Shown: in pieces, positions 25,727-34,315 of the stretch
Layout: each line of letters opens with the position of its first letter
Position numbering within the stretch: position 1 is the first letter of the stretch
Source of the DNA: CALLVY01 sp937899855
GTDB taxonomy: Bacteria; Bacteroidota; Bacteroidia; Chitinophagales; Saprospiraceae
Reading direction: 5' to 3'
Length of the DNA stretch: 50,180 nt
Assembly (NCBI GenBank): GCA_039820405.1
Contig: JBCBQC010000044.1
Location: 1-50,180 of the forward strand
Position numbers and translations under genes: made by a program
Notes under the pieces: model-generated
The model's database searches: none
What the model was told of the DNA's origin: nothing
What the model saw: only the letters and a program-made list of their open reading frames with translations

Positions 25727-28297
25727 CTATTCCTCTTCGTTGGCCTGAGCTTCTCCCGGAATATCCTGGTTGTCGGGATTTTCCGCCTCGTTGGCTACCC
25801 CATTGCCCTCCGGCGTTTCAGCAGCATCCGTTTCTTCCGCTTCCTCGTAAAAAACCACCGCCACATCGGCAATCTCATCGCCTTCTTCGAGCTTAATCAG
25901 CCGTACCCCCTGCGTGGCTCGTCCCATGATGCGCAAGCTCTCCGGGTCGGCCGTCATGCGGATTACGATGCCCGATTTGTTGGTAATCATCAGATCGTCC
26001 CCATCGCGGATGGTTTTGATCGCGACGAGTTTACCGGTTTTTTCCGTCAACAGCAGGGTGCGAACGCCCTTGCCTCCCCGGTTGGTAATCCGGTAATCTT
26101 CCAGGGCCGAACGTTTGCCATTCCCTTTTTCCGATACCACCAAAATACTGGTATCCGGATCGTTGGGATCAACCGCCACCATTCCGATAACCGCATCCTC
26201 CCCGTCGTCGTCCAAGCTGATCCCGCGTACCCCCGCCGCCGCCCGTCCCATCGGGCGCACCTTTCCTTCGGGGAAGCGGATGGCCCGACCGTTGCGGTTG
26301 GCAATGAGAATTTCGTTTTGTCCATTGGTCAGGCGAACTTCCAGCAACTGGTCGCCCTCGTTGATCGTAATGGCGTTGATGCCATTGGAACGCACCCGTG
26401 AGAAGGCTTCCACCTTGGTTTTCTTAATCAACCCACGTTTGGTACAAAAGACGAGGTAGTTGTTGTCGAGGAACTCCTGATCCTTTAGGTCCTTAATGAC
26501 CATATAGGCTTTGACGCGATCGCCCTTGGGCACGTTGAGCAGGTTTTGGATGACCCGGCCCGCCGAATTTTTCGAAGCTTCGGGAATATCGTATACCTTG
26601 AGCCAGTGGCAGCGTCCCTGCTCGGTGAAAAGCAGCAACCAGTTGTGGGTGGTGGCAATAAACAAGTGCTCGACGAAGTCGGAATCCCGGGTCTTGGTAC
26701 CGCGCGAGCCCCGTCCACCGCGGCCTTGGGCCCGGTATTCGGAAGTTTTGGTGCGTTTGATGTAGCCCAAGTGGGAAATCGTGACCGCCACCTCTTCGTT
26801 GGCAATCATGTCTTCAATACTGATGTCGCCATCGGCGTAGCTGATATCGGTCCGGCGCTCATCGCCAAAGCGACTCCGGATATCGGCCAATTCTTCCTTG
26901 ATGATGTTCCGCCGCCGCGATTCGTTGGCTAGGATTTCCCGGTAGTCGGCGATGATTTTTTGCAGCTCATCATATTCTTCGCGGACCTTCTCGATTTCCA
27001 GTCCGGTCAGCTTTTGCAAGCGCATATCGAGGATGGCCCGGGCTTGTACTTCCGATAGTTCGAAGCGTTCCTTCAATCCGTTGCGGGCAGCTTCCACGTT
27101 TTTGGAGGCCCGAATGAGGGCGATGACCTCATCGAGGTGATCCAGGGCGATGAGGAGTCCTTCGAGGATGTGGGCGCGCTCCTCGGCTTTTTTGAGGTCG
27201 TACTGGGTCCGGCGGACGATGACTTCCAGGCGAAAGGCGATAAAAGCCTCCAGCAGGTCCTTGAGGTTGAGCGTCATCGGACGTCCGTTGACGAGGGCGA
27301 CGTTGTTGACCCCGTAGGAGCTCTGCAGCGGGGTGTATTTGTACAATTTGCTCAGTACTACGTTGGCCATGGCGTCGCGTTTGACTTCGACGACGATGCG
27401 CAGTCCGTTGCGGTCGGATTCGTCGCGGACATCGCTGATGCCTTCGATCCGTTTGTCGTTGACCAGGTCGGCGATCTTGACGATCAGTTGGGCTTTGTTG
27501 ACTTGGTAGGGAATCTCGTTGACGATGATGGTTTCTTTGCCGGTTTTGGACTCTTCGATGGTAGCCCGGGCACGGACCACGACCCTCCCCCGGCCGGTTT
27601 CGTAGGCGGTACGGACGCCGGAATAGCCGTAGATGATTCCGCCGGTAGGAAAATCGGGGGCTTTGATGTACTGCATCAGCTCCTCCAGGCTAATTTCGGG
27701 ATTGTCGACCATGGCCACCGTACCGTCGATGACCTCGCGGAGGTTGTGGGGCAGCATATTGGTAGCCATCCCGACGGCAATTCCGGAGGCGCCGTTGATG
27801 AGCAGGGTCGGTATTTTGGTGGGGAGTACGGTGGGTTCTTGGAGGGAATCGTCGAAGTTGTTGGCAAAATCGACCGTATCCTTTTTGATGTCCGTCAGGA
27901 TTTCGTCGGAGATTTGCCGGAGGCGAGCCTCGGTGTAGCGCATGGCGGCGGGGCTATCGCCATCCATGGAGCCAAAGTTGCCCTGGCCATCGACCAGGGG
28001 GTAGCGCAGCGACCAGGATTGGGCCATCCGCACCATGGTGTCGTATACCGATTGGTCGCCGTGGGGGTGATATTTACCCAAGACCTCCCCCACGATCCGG
28101 GCGGATTTTTTGTGGGCCTTGTTGTACACCAGCCCCAATTCGCTCATGCCGTAGAGCACGCGACGGTGGACGGGTTTGAGCCCATCCCGGACGTCGGGTA
28201 GGGCGCGGGAGACAATGACCGACATCGAATAATCGATGTAGGCTGATTTCATTTCCTCTTCAATGCTGATCGGAATAATTCTTTGATCTAATGCCAT
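25727..28297 (-). CDS. gyrA: DNA gyrase subunit A
   Basis: 856 residues. The breakage-reunion domain opens with SYAYIDYSM-like KSAYIDYSMSVIVSRALPDV. The catalytic tyrosine is Tyr121 in AAMRYTEARL. The C-terminal DNA-wrapping beta-pinwheel (about 510-820) begins near the GyrA box QGRGGRG (in EYRAQGRGGRGSRG), which separates GyrA from ParC. An acidic tail follows. It introduces negative supercoils together with GyrB. In the quinolone region the sequence HPHGDQSVYDTMV places Gln82 where E. coli has Ser83. It is monocistronic, with a leader of about 100 nt from a TATTTTTG element. Confidence 0.97.
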   Translation of the reverse strand: MALDQRIIPISIEEEMKSAYIDYSMSVIVSRALPDVRDGLKPVHRRVLYGMSELGLVYNKAHKKSARIVGEVLGKYHPHGDQSVYDTMVRMAQSWSLRYPLVDGQGNFGSMDGDSPAAMRYTEARLRQISDEILTDIKKDTVDFANNFDDSLQEPTVLPTKIPTLLINGASGIAVGMATNMLPHNLREVIDGTVAMVDNPEISLEELMQYIKAPDFPTGGIIYGYSGVRTAYETGRGRVVVRARATIEESKTGKETIIVNEIPYQVNKAQLIVKIADLVNDKRIEGISDVRDESDRNGLRIVVEVKRDAMANVVLSKLYKYTPLQSSYGVNNVALVNGRPMTLNLKDLLEAFIAFRLEVIVRRTQYDLKKAEERAHILEGLLIALDHLDEVIALIRASKNVEAARNGLKERFELSEVQARAILDMRLQKLTGLEIEKVREEYDELQKIIADYREILANESRRRNIIKEELADIRSRFGDERRTDISYADGDISIEDMIANEEVAVTISHLGYIKRTKTSEYRAQGRGGRGSRGTKTRDSDFVEHLFIATTHNWLLLFTEQGRCHWLKVYDIPEASKNSAGRVIQNLLNVPKGDRVKAYMVIKDLKDQEFLDNNYLVFCTKRGLIKKTKVEAFSRVRSNGINAITINEGDQLLEVRLTNGQNEILIANRNGRAIRFPEGKVRPMGRAAAGVRGISLDDDGEDAVIGMVAVDPNDPDTSILVVSEKGNGKRSALEDYRITNRGGKGVRTLLLTEKTGKLVAIKTIRDGDDLMITNKSGIVIRMTADPESLRIMGRATQGVRLIKLEEGDEIADVAVVFYEEAEETDAAETPEGNGVANEAENPDNQDIPGEAQANEEE

Positions 28298-28392
28298 GAA
28301 AATCAGGTTGTTCTATTATATCTCAATAATTTTCTTGAGGCCTTGGGGACCGTCAATTTTGCTGGCTTTGGTGGGCGGTAAAAATCGACAGG

Positions 28393-28400
28393 CAAAAATA
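28393..28400 (-). promoter_or_regulatory. -7 promoter element of gyrA
   Basis: TATTTTTG on the minus strand matches TAnnTTTG and lies about 95 bp before the gyrA ATG. No clear -33 element was seen. Confidence 0.4.
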
Positions 28401-28522
28401 CGAAAAATGCCGGAGGATATATAAAAAGGTAGCCATAAAATCGGGGATAATCGCGGCGCGATGGATGGGCCCCAAAAGGCCCGGAAAGGGGCCTAAAAAG
28501 CCTTTAGAATGGGAATGGAGGC

Positions 28523-28563
28523 AAAAAAAAATGCGGTAGGCCCCCAGTTGGAGCCTACCGCAT
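28523..28563 (-). terminator. Intrinsic terminator of the 28595 gene
   Basis: ATGCGGTAGGC (28531-28541) pairs perfectly with GCCTACCGCAT (28553-28563). In the minus direction the stem is followed by eight T residues (28530-28523). The remainder of 28298-28522 holds the gyrA leader and nothing else recognised. Confidence 0.9.
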
Positions 28564-28594
28564 CAAAACGATATGGTTTGTGGCAAATACCGAA

Positions 28595-29248
28595 TTAATT
28601 CTGCTTCATCGCTACGCGGTACTCCGTGCGGTCGTGTTGGTTGACCACCCAGTAGTTGTAGTCGCGGACCATGCGGTCGAGATTGCGATAGGTAAAGTCC
28701 TTTTTACCCACCCGACCCGATAGTGCCGTGTAATCTCCAAACACGTTGCGGGCCACCGAAGGGAAAGAGTTTCGCTCGACTTTTTCGAGCTGGCCACTTT
28801 CTCCCAGTAGGTAGTAGTTGTAACGGTAAGGATTCTTGACGTCGGAGCGGTTTTCGATGTAGTAGACAAAAAGGGTCACCGCACCTTCTTCTTCCTTTTG
28901 CATAAAAACGGTGGTGGGACCGAAGGGCTTGGGTGGGTAATCCACTTTGTGGGCTTCGTAGTGCACCCAATCATTGATTTCGTTGCCGAGCTCGTCGATG
29001 TCGAAGCCCTCGTAGCCGTAGCCCTGGATTTCGGTGGACTTGTAGACCTGCTTCTGACCGGTCCGGCCGTTGTAGAACGTTACTTTCACTTCGTTGTCGG
29101 TGATGTCGCCGACCTTGACGAGGCCTTCCACTTTGCGACCATTATCGAGGAGGACGTATCCGGAGACTTTTTCGCCTTTTTGGGCACTCAGCACGGTCGC
29201 CAGACAGAGGAACAAAAGGGTAAAGGTGTTGGTGTTAAAAAACTTCAT
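28595..29248 (-). CDS. Secreted protein of unknown function
   Basis: 217 residues from the ATG at 29248 (MKFFNTNTFTLLFLCLATVLSAQ is the signal peptide). The mature part starts with a small beta-rich unit (GYVLLDNGRKVEGLVKVGD, then VKVTFYNGRTG), a pattern I know from uncharacterised Bacteroidota proteins that read like a sensor or adaptor domain. The second half is Tyr/Arg-rich (RNLDRMVRDYNYWVVNQH). No catalytic motif is seen. It is bounded by a strong terminator downstream and a REP-like element upstream. Confidence 0.78.
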   Translation of the reverse strand: MKFFNTNTFTLLFLCLATVLSAQKGEKVSGYVLLDNGRKVEGLVKVGDITDNEVKVTFYNGRTGQKQVYKSTEIQGYGYEGFDIDELGNEINDWVHYEAHKVDYPPKPFGPTTVFMQKEEEGAVTLFVYYIENRSDVKNPYRYNYYLLGESGQLEKVERNSFPSVARNVFGDYTALSGRVGKKDFTYRNLDRMVRDYNYWVVNQHDRTEYRVAMKQN

Positions 29249-29326
29249 GGTTGTGCGGGATTTAGATTTTGTGGCTTCCAAAAAGTGGCGGGAGTGCGGT
29301 GGTGGGAGGGAGAGGGGTATAAAAGC

Positions 29327-29393
29327 AGACCTGCCAGGTTAAACTTGCATCATAGTTCTGTTCTTTGTTCCATTATGCAAACCTGACAGGTCA
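29327..29393. repeat. REP-like pair of ACCTGNCAGGT palindromes
   Basis: ACCTGCCAGGT (29329-29339) and ACCTGACAGGT (29381-29391) are each 5-bp-arm palindromes around one base. They lie in inverted orientation and are extended by TTGCAT and ATGCAA inside, so the 67-bp unit could fold on itself. Similar short palindromes are common between Bacteroidota genes. The rest of 29249-29585 shows nothing else recognisable. Confidence 0.65.
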
Positions 29394-29585
29394 CGCGCTT
29401 CTACCGGTTAATTATTGAGATGACCTCAGTCGCTTGTCTGCAATGTAGGATGGAGGAATGGGGAAACAGTGTCAAAAAAAGGAGGTTTTGTGACAGTCAA
29501 CGCGGAGAATTGGGGAGGGGCTCCCCTGCGCTTCCAACAAATGTATTCAATAACTGTTCCTATTTTTAATCGAACGCATCAATAA

Positions 29586-30380
29586 ATGGCCGATCCCTAT
29601 ATTTTTTCCGCAGTTATCGTTTTATGCTACGTAATTTTCTGGTTTATCGTGGCCCAAGTCATCAAAGACAATGGGATCATGGACGTGGCTTGGGGCTTGG
29701 GATTTGTCCTGATTTCCTGGGCGGTCTATTTTAACTTTGGCTACCCCAGTGGGCTACTGATCCCCATAATTGTGACAATTTATGGTCTTCGATTATCGGT
29801 ACACATTTTTGTTCGCAATTTGGGAAAAGGGGAGGATTGGCGCTATGCCAATTGGCGGCGCGAATGGGGGAAAACCGTTGTAATACGGGCGTTTTTCCAG
29901 GTTTTTCTGCTCCAGGGCTGCTGTATGTGGATCATTGCCCTGCCCCTGCTCCCGGTAGAAAATAATGCCTCCAACACGTATCTTTTTTTCTTACCCTACG
30001 TTGGCTTGGTCCTGTGGTTGATTGGTTTTTTGTGGGAAAGCATCGCCGATTGGCAGTTGCTGAGCTTCAAACAGCGCCCCAACAACCGCGAAAAGATTCT
30101 GACCAGTGGCTTGTGGGCCTACTCGCGGCACCCCAATTACTTTGGTGAGGTCACCCTGTGGTGGGGGATTTTCTTACTCAGCCTCCCCCACTCCACCTGG
30201 TGGATTGCCATTTTGGGCCCACTTTTGATTACCTTTTTGATCAGCCGCGTCTCCGGAGTGCCCATGCTGGAGGCCAAGTATCGCGATAACCCCCGCTACC
30301 AAGAATACGTGGCAAACACCAATGCCCTGATTCCAAAAATTTCGAGATTGTTTCGCACCCAAGGTGTCTATAATCAGTAG
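29586..30380 (+). CDS. DUF1295 (steroid 5-alpha-reductase-like) membrane protein
   Basis: 264 residues with about six membrane helices (for example IFSAVIVLCYVIFWFIVAQV near 5-24 and YVGLVLWLIGFLWESIADW near 138-156). The family signature LWAYSRHPNYFGEVTLWWG is at about 178-196. Relatives are NADPH-dependent reductases or isoprenylcysteine-type methyltransferases; the exact reaction of DUF1295 proteins is not settled. An early DVAWGLGFV motif also fits. It precedes ubiE by 38 bp on the same strand, but a promoter element for ubiE lies in that gap. Confidence 0.9.
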   Translation: MADPYIFSAVIVLCYVIFWFIVAQVIKDNGIMDVAWGLGFVLISWAVYFNFGYPSGLLIPIIVTIYGLRLSVHIFVRNLGKGEDWRYANWRREWGKTVVIRAFFQVFLLQGCCMWIIALPLLPVENNASNTYLFFLPYVGLVLWLIGFLWESIADWQLLSFKQRPNNREKILTSGLWAYSRHPNYFGEVTLWWGIFLLSLPHSTWWIAILGPLLITFLISRVSGVPMLEAKYRDNPRYQEYVANTNALIPKISRLFRTQGVYNQ

Positions 30381-30385
30381 TTCAC

Positions 30386-30393
30386 TATCTTTG
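30386..30393 (+). promoter_or_regulatory. -7 promoter element of ubiE-porT
   Basis: TATCTTTG matches TAnnTTTG exactly, 25 bp before the ubiE ATG at 30419. This suggests ubiE can be transcribed independently of the DUF1295 gene. Confidence 0.5.
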
Positions 30394-30418
30394 CAGCACT
30401 TTTTTAAATCACATTCAG

Positions 30419-31156
30419 ATGAGTACTGGGAAGCCAGAAGTTAAACCCTACGATTCGGAGGGCAACAAGAAGAGTCAAGTTTCGCGGATGTTCAATAGCA
30501 TCGCACCCTATTATGATTTGCTCAATCGGGTCCTCTCCCTGGGCATCGACCGCATCTGGCGCCGCAAGGCCATCGCTCGGCTGCGGGAAGACCAGCCCCA
30601 GCTGATCCTCGACGTGGCGACGGGTACGGCGGACGTCGCCCTGGAAATCGCCAAGCAGTTGAGCCCCCAGAAGATCATCGGCATTGATATTTCGGTCGAT
30701 ATGCTGTCGATCGGGCGAAAGAAGATTGCCAAAAAGGAATTGCATCCCCTGATTGAGCTCCAGGAGGGGGATTCGGAGAATTTACCATTTGAGGACAATA
30801 CCTTTGACGCGGTGACCGTTGCATTTGGCGTCAGGAATTTTGAAAATCTGGATCGGGGCTTGCGTGAGATCCGGAGGGTGCTAAAGGCGGATGGCCAGTT
30901 GGTCGTATTGGAGTTTTCACGGCCTACCCTCTTCCCTTTCAAACAGCTTTTTAACTTTTACTTTAAAAATATTTTGCCTTTTATCGGCAGAATGACTTCT
31001 AAAGACCCAAAAGCTTACCGATATTTGTACGAATCGGTTCAAGCCTTCCCAGATGGCACAGATTTTATTGAGGTATTAAGTAAAAACGATTTCAAATCAC
31101 GCTCATGGACACCACTAACCTTAGGCATCTGCAGTATCTACTCGGCGCGAAAATGA
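30419..31156 (+). CDS. ubiE: Demethylmenaquinone methyltransferase
   Basis: 245 residues, the normal length of UbiE/MenG. It has the SAM-binding motif LILDVATGTADVALEIAKQL (about 60-80), the family signature SRMFNSIAPYYDLLNRVLSLG near the N-terminus, VAFGVRNFENLDRGLREIRR and the C-terminal ALTLGICSIY-like end (PLTLGICSIY). It methylates demethylmenaquinone in the last step of menaquinone synthesis; Bacteroidota normally use menaquinone only. The stop codon overlaps the start of the next gene in an ATGA arrangement. Confidence 0.95.
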   Translation: MSTGKPEVKPYDSEGNKKSQVSRMFNSIAPYYDLLNRVLSLGIDRIWRRKAIARLREDQPQLILDVATGTADVALEIAKQLSPQKIIGIDISVDMLSIGRKKIAKKELHPLIELQEGDSENLPFEDNTFDAVTVAFGVRNFENLDRGLREIRRVLKADGQLVVLEFSRPTLFPFKQLFNFYFKNILPFIGRMTSKDPKAYRYLYESVQAFPDGTDFIEVLSKNDFKSRSWTPLTLGICSIYSARK

Positions 31157-31842
31157 TTTTCCTGACGGTCTGCCTACTGGCCGTTGCCTCCACCAGCCAG
31201 GCCCAACGGGGGAATTACAACTTCCTGAGCTTTGAGCAAAAACCTTATTATTTCGGAATTACCCTGGCCTACAACAATTCCAACTTTAAAATCCACCACT
31301 CCAGCCAATTTATCCTCAACGATAGCATCAACACCGCTCAGTCCATCACCGGACCGGGTTTTAACCTCGGGATCGTCTCCAACCTCAAGGTGGGCCAGTA
31401 CTTTGATTTCCGCTTTTTGCCCACCCTGTCCTTTGCTGAGAAAAACATCGAATACACCTCCGATAATCCCAACAACCTTCAGTACCTGCGCAAAATCGAA
31501 TCGGTCCTGGTCGAGCTGCCCTTTCACGTCCGCTACAAATCGGCTCCGTACAACGACAAACGGATGTTCGTCATCGCCGGCATCAAGTATTCCTTCGATG
31601 TGGCTAGCGATTCGCGGGCCCGGCAGGCCAACGAACTGGTCAAAATTTCCCCGACCGACTTTGCCGTGGAAGTGGGGGCGGGTATCCAAATGTTTTTTCC
31701 TTATTTCATCTTTTCACCAGAAATCAAACTGTCTCACGGCCTGGGCAATATCCTGATCTTTGACGACAATCTCGACCAGTCGCGGGTCATCGAAAAGGTT
31801 TTGTCGCGCGCACTGACGATTTCGCTACATTTCGAAGGCTAA
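31153..31842 (+). CDS. porT: PorT-family outer-membrane protein, copy 1 (T9SS component)
   Basis: 229 residues from the ATG at 31153, which overlaps the ubiE TGA by four bases; the in-frame ATG at 31105 lies inside ubiE and would hide the signal peptide MIFLTVCLLAVASTSQAQ. The mature chain is an outer-membrane beta-barrel: RGNYNFLSFEQKPYYFGITL, PFHVRYKSAPYNDKRMFVIA, AVEVGAGIQMFFPYFIFSP, SRALTISLHFEG. PorT/SprT is required for T9SS secretion and gliding in the organisms studied, and in that group the gene typically follows ubiE, as here. The symbol is assigned from family and context. Confidence 0.85.
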   Translation: MIFLTVCLLAVASTSQAQRGNYNFLSFEQKPYYFGITLAYNNSNFKIHHSSQFILNDSINTAQSITGPGFNLGIVSNLKVGQYFDFRFLPTLSFAEKNIEYTSDNPNNLQYLRKIESVLVELPFHVRYKSAPYNDKRMFVIAGIKYSFDVASDSRARQANELVKISPTDFAVEVGAGIQMFFPYFIFSPEIKLSHGLGNILIFDDNLDQSRVIEKVLSRALTISLHFEG

Positions 31843-31883
31843 ACGGGACCCTCTTTCAATAAAAAGAACGAGCGGGCGTTTTT

Positions 31884-31902
31884 AGAACAAGTAATTTGTT
31901 CT
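31884..31902. promoter_or_regulatory. Short inverted repeat before the second porT-like gene
   Basis: AGAACAA (31884-31890) and TTGTTCT (31896-31902) surround GTAAT, just before the ATG at 31908. It could be an RNA hairpin masking the start or a binding site; nothing decides between these. Confidence 0.3.
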
Positions 31903-31907
31903 GCCCA

Positions 31908-32633
31908 ATGACGCCAGTACCCTCCTCACCATCCGTTTTAAGAATCGCACTCCTCAGCCTGCTATTTTTACTTACCACCATCGGTCTCCGTGCCCAGCGT
32001 GGCAACTACAACTACAGCTTCTACGAGCTGAAGAAACACTATTTTGGAATTACCCTGGGATACCAAAGCTACGGCTTTCAGCTCCACCGCTCGGAAGACC
32101 TGATCCTCAATCCCGACATCCGTACCGTCGAGTCGATCCGCCAGCCTGGCTTTAACCTGGGCTTTATCCACAATTACAAACTCGGGCGCTACCTGGATTT
32201 TAGGACCCTGTTCCACTTTTCCTTCGCCAGCCGCCGCCTGGAATACCGTTCTACCAGTTCCGAGGTCCCTTCCCTTTTTGACAACCAGGAGTTGATTTCC
32301 CTGTCCCTCCCCTTTCAACTGCGCTACAAATCCGCCCCCTACCGCGACAAGCGTGTTTTCGCCACCGCCGGCATCAAATACACCCACCACCTGACCAACA
32401 ACTCCCAACTCCGCAACTCCGCCGATCTCATCAACATCTCGCCCATCGACTTTTCGGTAGAAGTTGGTGCGGGCGTTCAGTTTTTTATGCCCTACTTTAT
32501 CTTCTCGCCGGAGATCAAATTCTCCCAGGGCGTCGGCAACATCCTCCTGCGCAACGAGCAACTCAACCGCTCCAACGTCTTGGAAAGTATCCTTTCCCGC
32601 GCCCTGACCATCTCGCTGCATTTTGAGGGCTGA
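31908..32633 (+). CDS. PorT-family outer-membrane protein, copy 2
   Basis: 241 residues from the ATG at 31908 (a TTG at 31896 is in frame but less likely). A signal peptide ends at about TTIGLRAQ. The barrel matches copy 1 over its whole length: RGNYNYSFYELKKHYFGITL, PFQLRYKSAPYRDKRVFATA, SVEVGAGVQFFMPYFIFSP, SRALTISLHFEG. About half the positions look identical by eye. It lies 65 bp after copy 1, so this is a tandem duplication. Whether copy 2 works in the T9SS or has a new role is unknown. Confidence 0.85.
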   Translation: MTPVPSSPSVLRIALLSLLFLLTTIGLRAQRGNYNYSFYELKKHYFGITLGYQSYGFQLHRSEDLILNPDIRTVESIRQPGFNLGFIHNYKLGRYLDFRTLFHFSFASRRLEYRSTSSEVPSLFDNQELISLSLPFQLRYKSAPYRDKRVFATAGIKYTHHLTNNSQLRNSADLINISPIDFSVEVGAGVQFFMPYFIFSPEIKFSQGVGNILLRNEQLNRSNVLESILSRALTISLHFEG

Positions 32634-32891
32634 GGCAGCGTTTGTACCTCCGCACCCGTATTGACAACGGACCGACCGCAAGGATTCCCTTTCGAAACGT
32701 CCCTCACCGCTGTAACAATCACTATCGCTCCGGAGCGCTGCGTTCTGGTTCGGTAGGTTCCAATTGGTACGGTGTCCTTTCGTTTTTTATCCATTTGGCC
32801 ACCATCGTTTTTCAGGTCTATTCAGCTACTCAGGGGCTGCCCGCAGCCTTTGCGTAAGCTTTTTTATTCTTCCATTTCTAAACTCAACAAC

Positions 32892-33572
32892 ATGAAACAT
32901 CCATTGATCCTCTTCCTCCTGTTTTTAGTAGCCTGGAGCCCGCTGGGGCTGGCCCAACAACAGCGCCCTCCCATTCAAGGAGGGATTCGTCTTTACACCG
33001 GAGTGGGCTACCAGCACTACCGCGGTGACCTGGGCAACGGTCTGTACAATTTTAAGAAAAACTGCACCTGGGGTACCATCACGCTCGGGACAGACCTCCC
33101 CCTGGGATCGGGTTTTGACCTCAAAGTATTTGGTACGGCGGGCGCTTTTGGCTACCTCAGTGGCGATCGGGAAAATCCCAACGTCGGGATCAACGAAGCC
33201 TTTGACAATCTGGAAGTCCGGAACCTCAGTGCCCGCTTCTTTACCGGCGTCGTTGCCCTCCAGTACAATTTCAATAATGGCTGGGTACTGCCCAGAGACA
33301 GCCGCTGGGTACCCGCCATTTACGTCGGTAGTGGTTGGAGCTTGCTGGAAGACATTATGGGAATGGGCTGTATCAACGTTGGGGACTATACCACCGTCAA
33401 CGTCGGGGCCAATTTGCGCTACGCCATTCATCCCGATTGGTGGGTGGGAGTCAAGTTCAATGCGGGCTATTTTACCCGCGACGACCTGGATTTTCACGTC
33501 AGTAGAGGCAACGACATGCACTTGCAGAGTTCCTTAGTCTTTGGTTATGCCTTTCGGGCTCGAAAGTCCTAG
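32892..33572 (+). CDS. Outer-membrane beta-barrel-like protein
   Basis: 226 residues from the ATG at 32892, with a signal peptide ending LGLAQ (an upstream start at 32772 adds 40 unrelated residues). The mature chain shows alternating strands (GIRLYTGVGYQHYRGDLG, FDLKVFGTAGAFGYL, FFTGVVALQYNFN, WWVGVKFNAGYFTRDD) and ends in a barrel-like strand, LVFGYAF. No named subfamily was identified. It is preceded by 258 bp without a gene and converges with the AcpH gene, sharing four bases at the stops. Confidence 0.82.
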   Translation: MKHPLILFLLFLVAWSPLGLAQQQRPPIQGGIRLYTGVGYQHYRGDLGNGLYNFKKNCTWGTITLGTDLPLGSGFDLKVFGTAGAFGYLSGDRENPNVGINEAFDNLEVRNLSARFFTGVVALQYNFNNGWVLPRDSRWVPAIYVGSGWSLLEDIMGMGCINVGDYTTVNVGANLRYAIHPDWWVGVKFNAGYFTRDDLDFHVSRGNDMHLQSSLVFGYAFRARKS

Positions 33573-34150
33573 CATTTACACTCTTCGGTCACGTACTGGA
33601 TCAGCTCGGGAAAAAAGCGGTTGAATTCCTCGTTGAAGGTATCCCAATCGGCTTCAAGGTGGTCCAGTGCTTGGGCAAAATTGGACTCAAAACGCGAGCG
33701 TTCGTCCATTTTACGGAGGGTAATCAGCATGCCTTCCCGCGTGGCGTAGCCGCTCAGCCAGTTGTGCTTGATCATGTCGGGGAGGCGCCCTCGCAACTCG
33801 GCGGGCATCTGCTCCGAACGACGCTCTAGAACCTCGTAGATGCTTTTGGTGAAGTCATCCAGAGAGGTGATGGAGTAGCTAGACCAGTTTTTGGCGAGTA
33901 AATGGTCGTAGAGGATATCGATGACGACGGGGGCGTACTTGTGGTGCTGGGGGTGTAGGCGTTGGGTCGCTTGACGGACGATCGGGTGCTGATCGGTGTA
34001 GGAGTCGATTTGGCGGTGCAATTGGATACCGGCCTGGACGGACTCGGGATAGGATTCGAGGTCTTTGTTGCGGATGGAGTCCGCAATAAAATTACCAATC
34101 AGGAGATCTTCATTTTCGCAGGATAAATAAAGGTGCGCCAGATAATTCAT
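33569..34150 (-). CDS. Acyl carrier protein phosphodiesterase-like protein
   Basis: 193 residues, the usual length for AcpH. It starts MNYLAHLYLSCENEDLLIGNF, has the HD-like metal-site region (HRQIDSYTDQHPIVRQA, then KYAPVVIDILYDHLLAKNW) and the family's late NWLSGYATREGM segment. AcpH removes the 4'-phosphopantetheine from acyl carrier protein. It is divergent from ychF, with about 165 bp between the starts. Its last bases overlap the outer-membrane protein gene in a shared CTAG. Confidence 0.88.
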   Translation of the reverse strand: MNYLAHLYLSCENEDLLIGNFIADSIRNKDLESYPESVQAGIQLHRQIDSYTDQHPIVRQATQRLHPQHHKYAPVVIDILYDHLLAKNWSSYSITSLDDFTKSIYEVLERRSEQMPAELRGRLPDMIKHNWLSGYATREGMLITLRKMDERSRFESNFAQALDHLEADWDTFNEEFNRFFPELIQYVTEECKC

Positions 34151-34269
34151 ACCTAAGCAACGTTTTTGGTCAAAAAAAGATGGGGCGAATCTAAAAAATA
34201 TTGGGCATTCACGATAGGCGTTCCGCCCATAAAATGCAGTCGAAGCCTGTTTTTTGTGGGTGAAAACCC

Positions 34270-34277
34270 TATCTTTG
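34270..34277 (+). promoter_or_regulatory. -7 promoter element of ychF-rluE
   Basis: TATCTTTG matches TAnnTTTG exactly, 38 bp before the ychF ATG. A TTTG lies only 13 bp upstream of it, closer than the usual -33 spacing. Confidence 0.5.
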
Positions 34278-34315
34278 CCGCCGAAATCTGCAAACTCCTA
34301 AAATCGTCCCGTTTC

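Noticed and set aside
27137..28201. 354-codon open frame antisense to gyrA
   Set aside because: It lies entirely opposite a confident gyrA. Its composition (Asp/Gly/Val/Phe-rich) is typical of antisense shadows in GC-leaning genes.
34166..34315. N-terminal extension of YchF
   Set aside because: The extension crosses the TATCTTTG promoter element, and YchF proteins begin at the MALKCGIVGLPNVGKS start.
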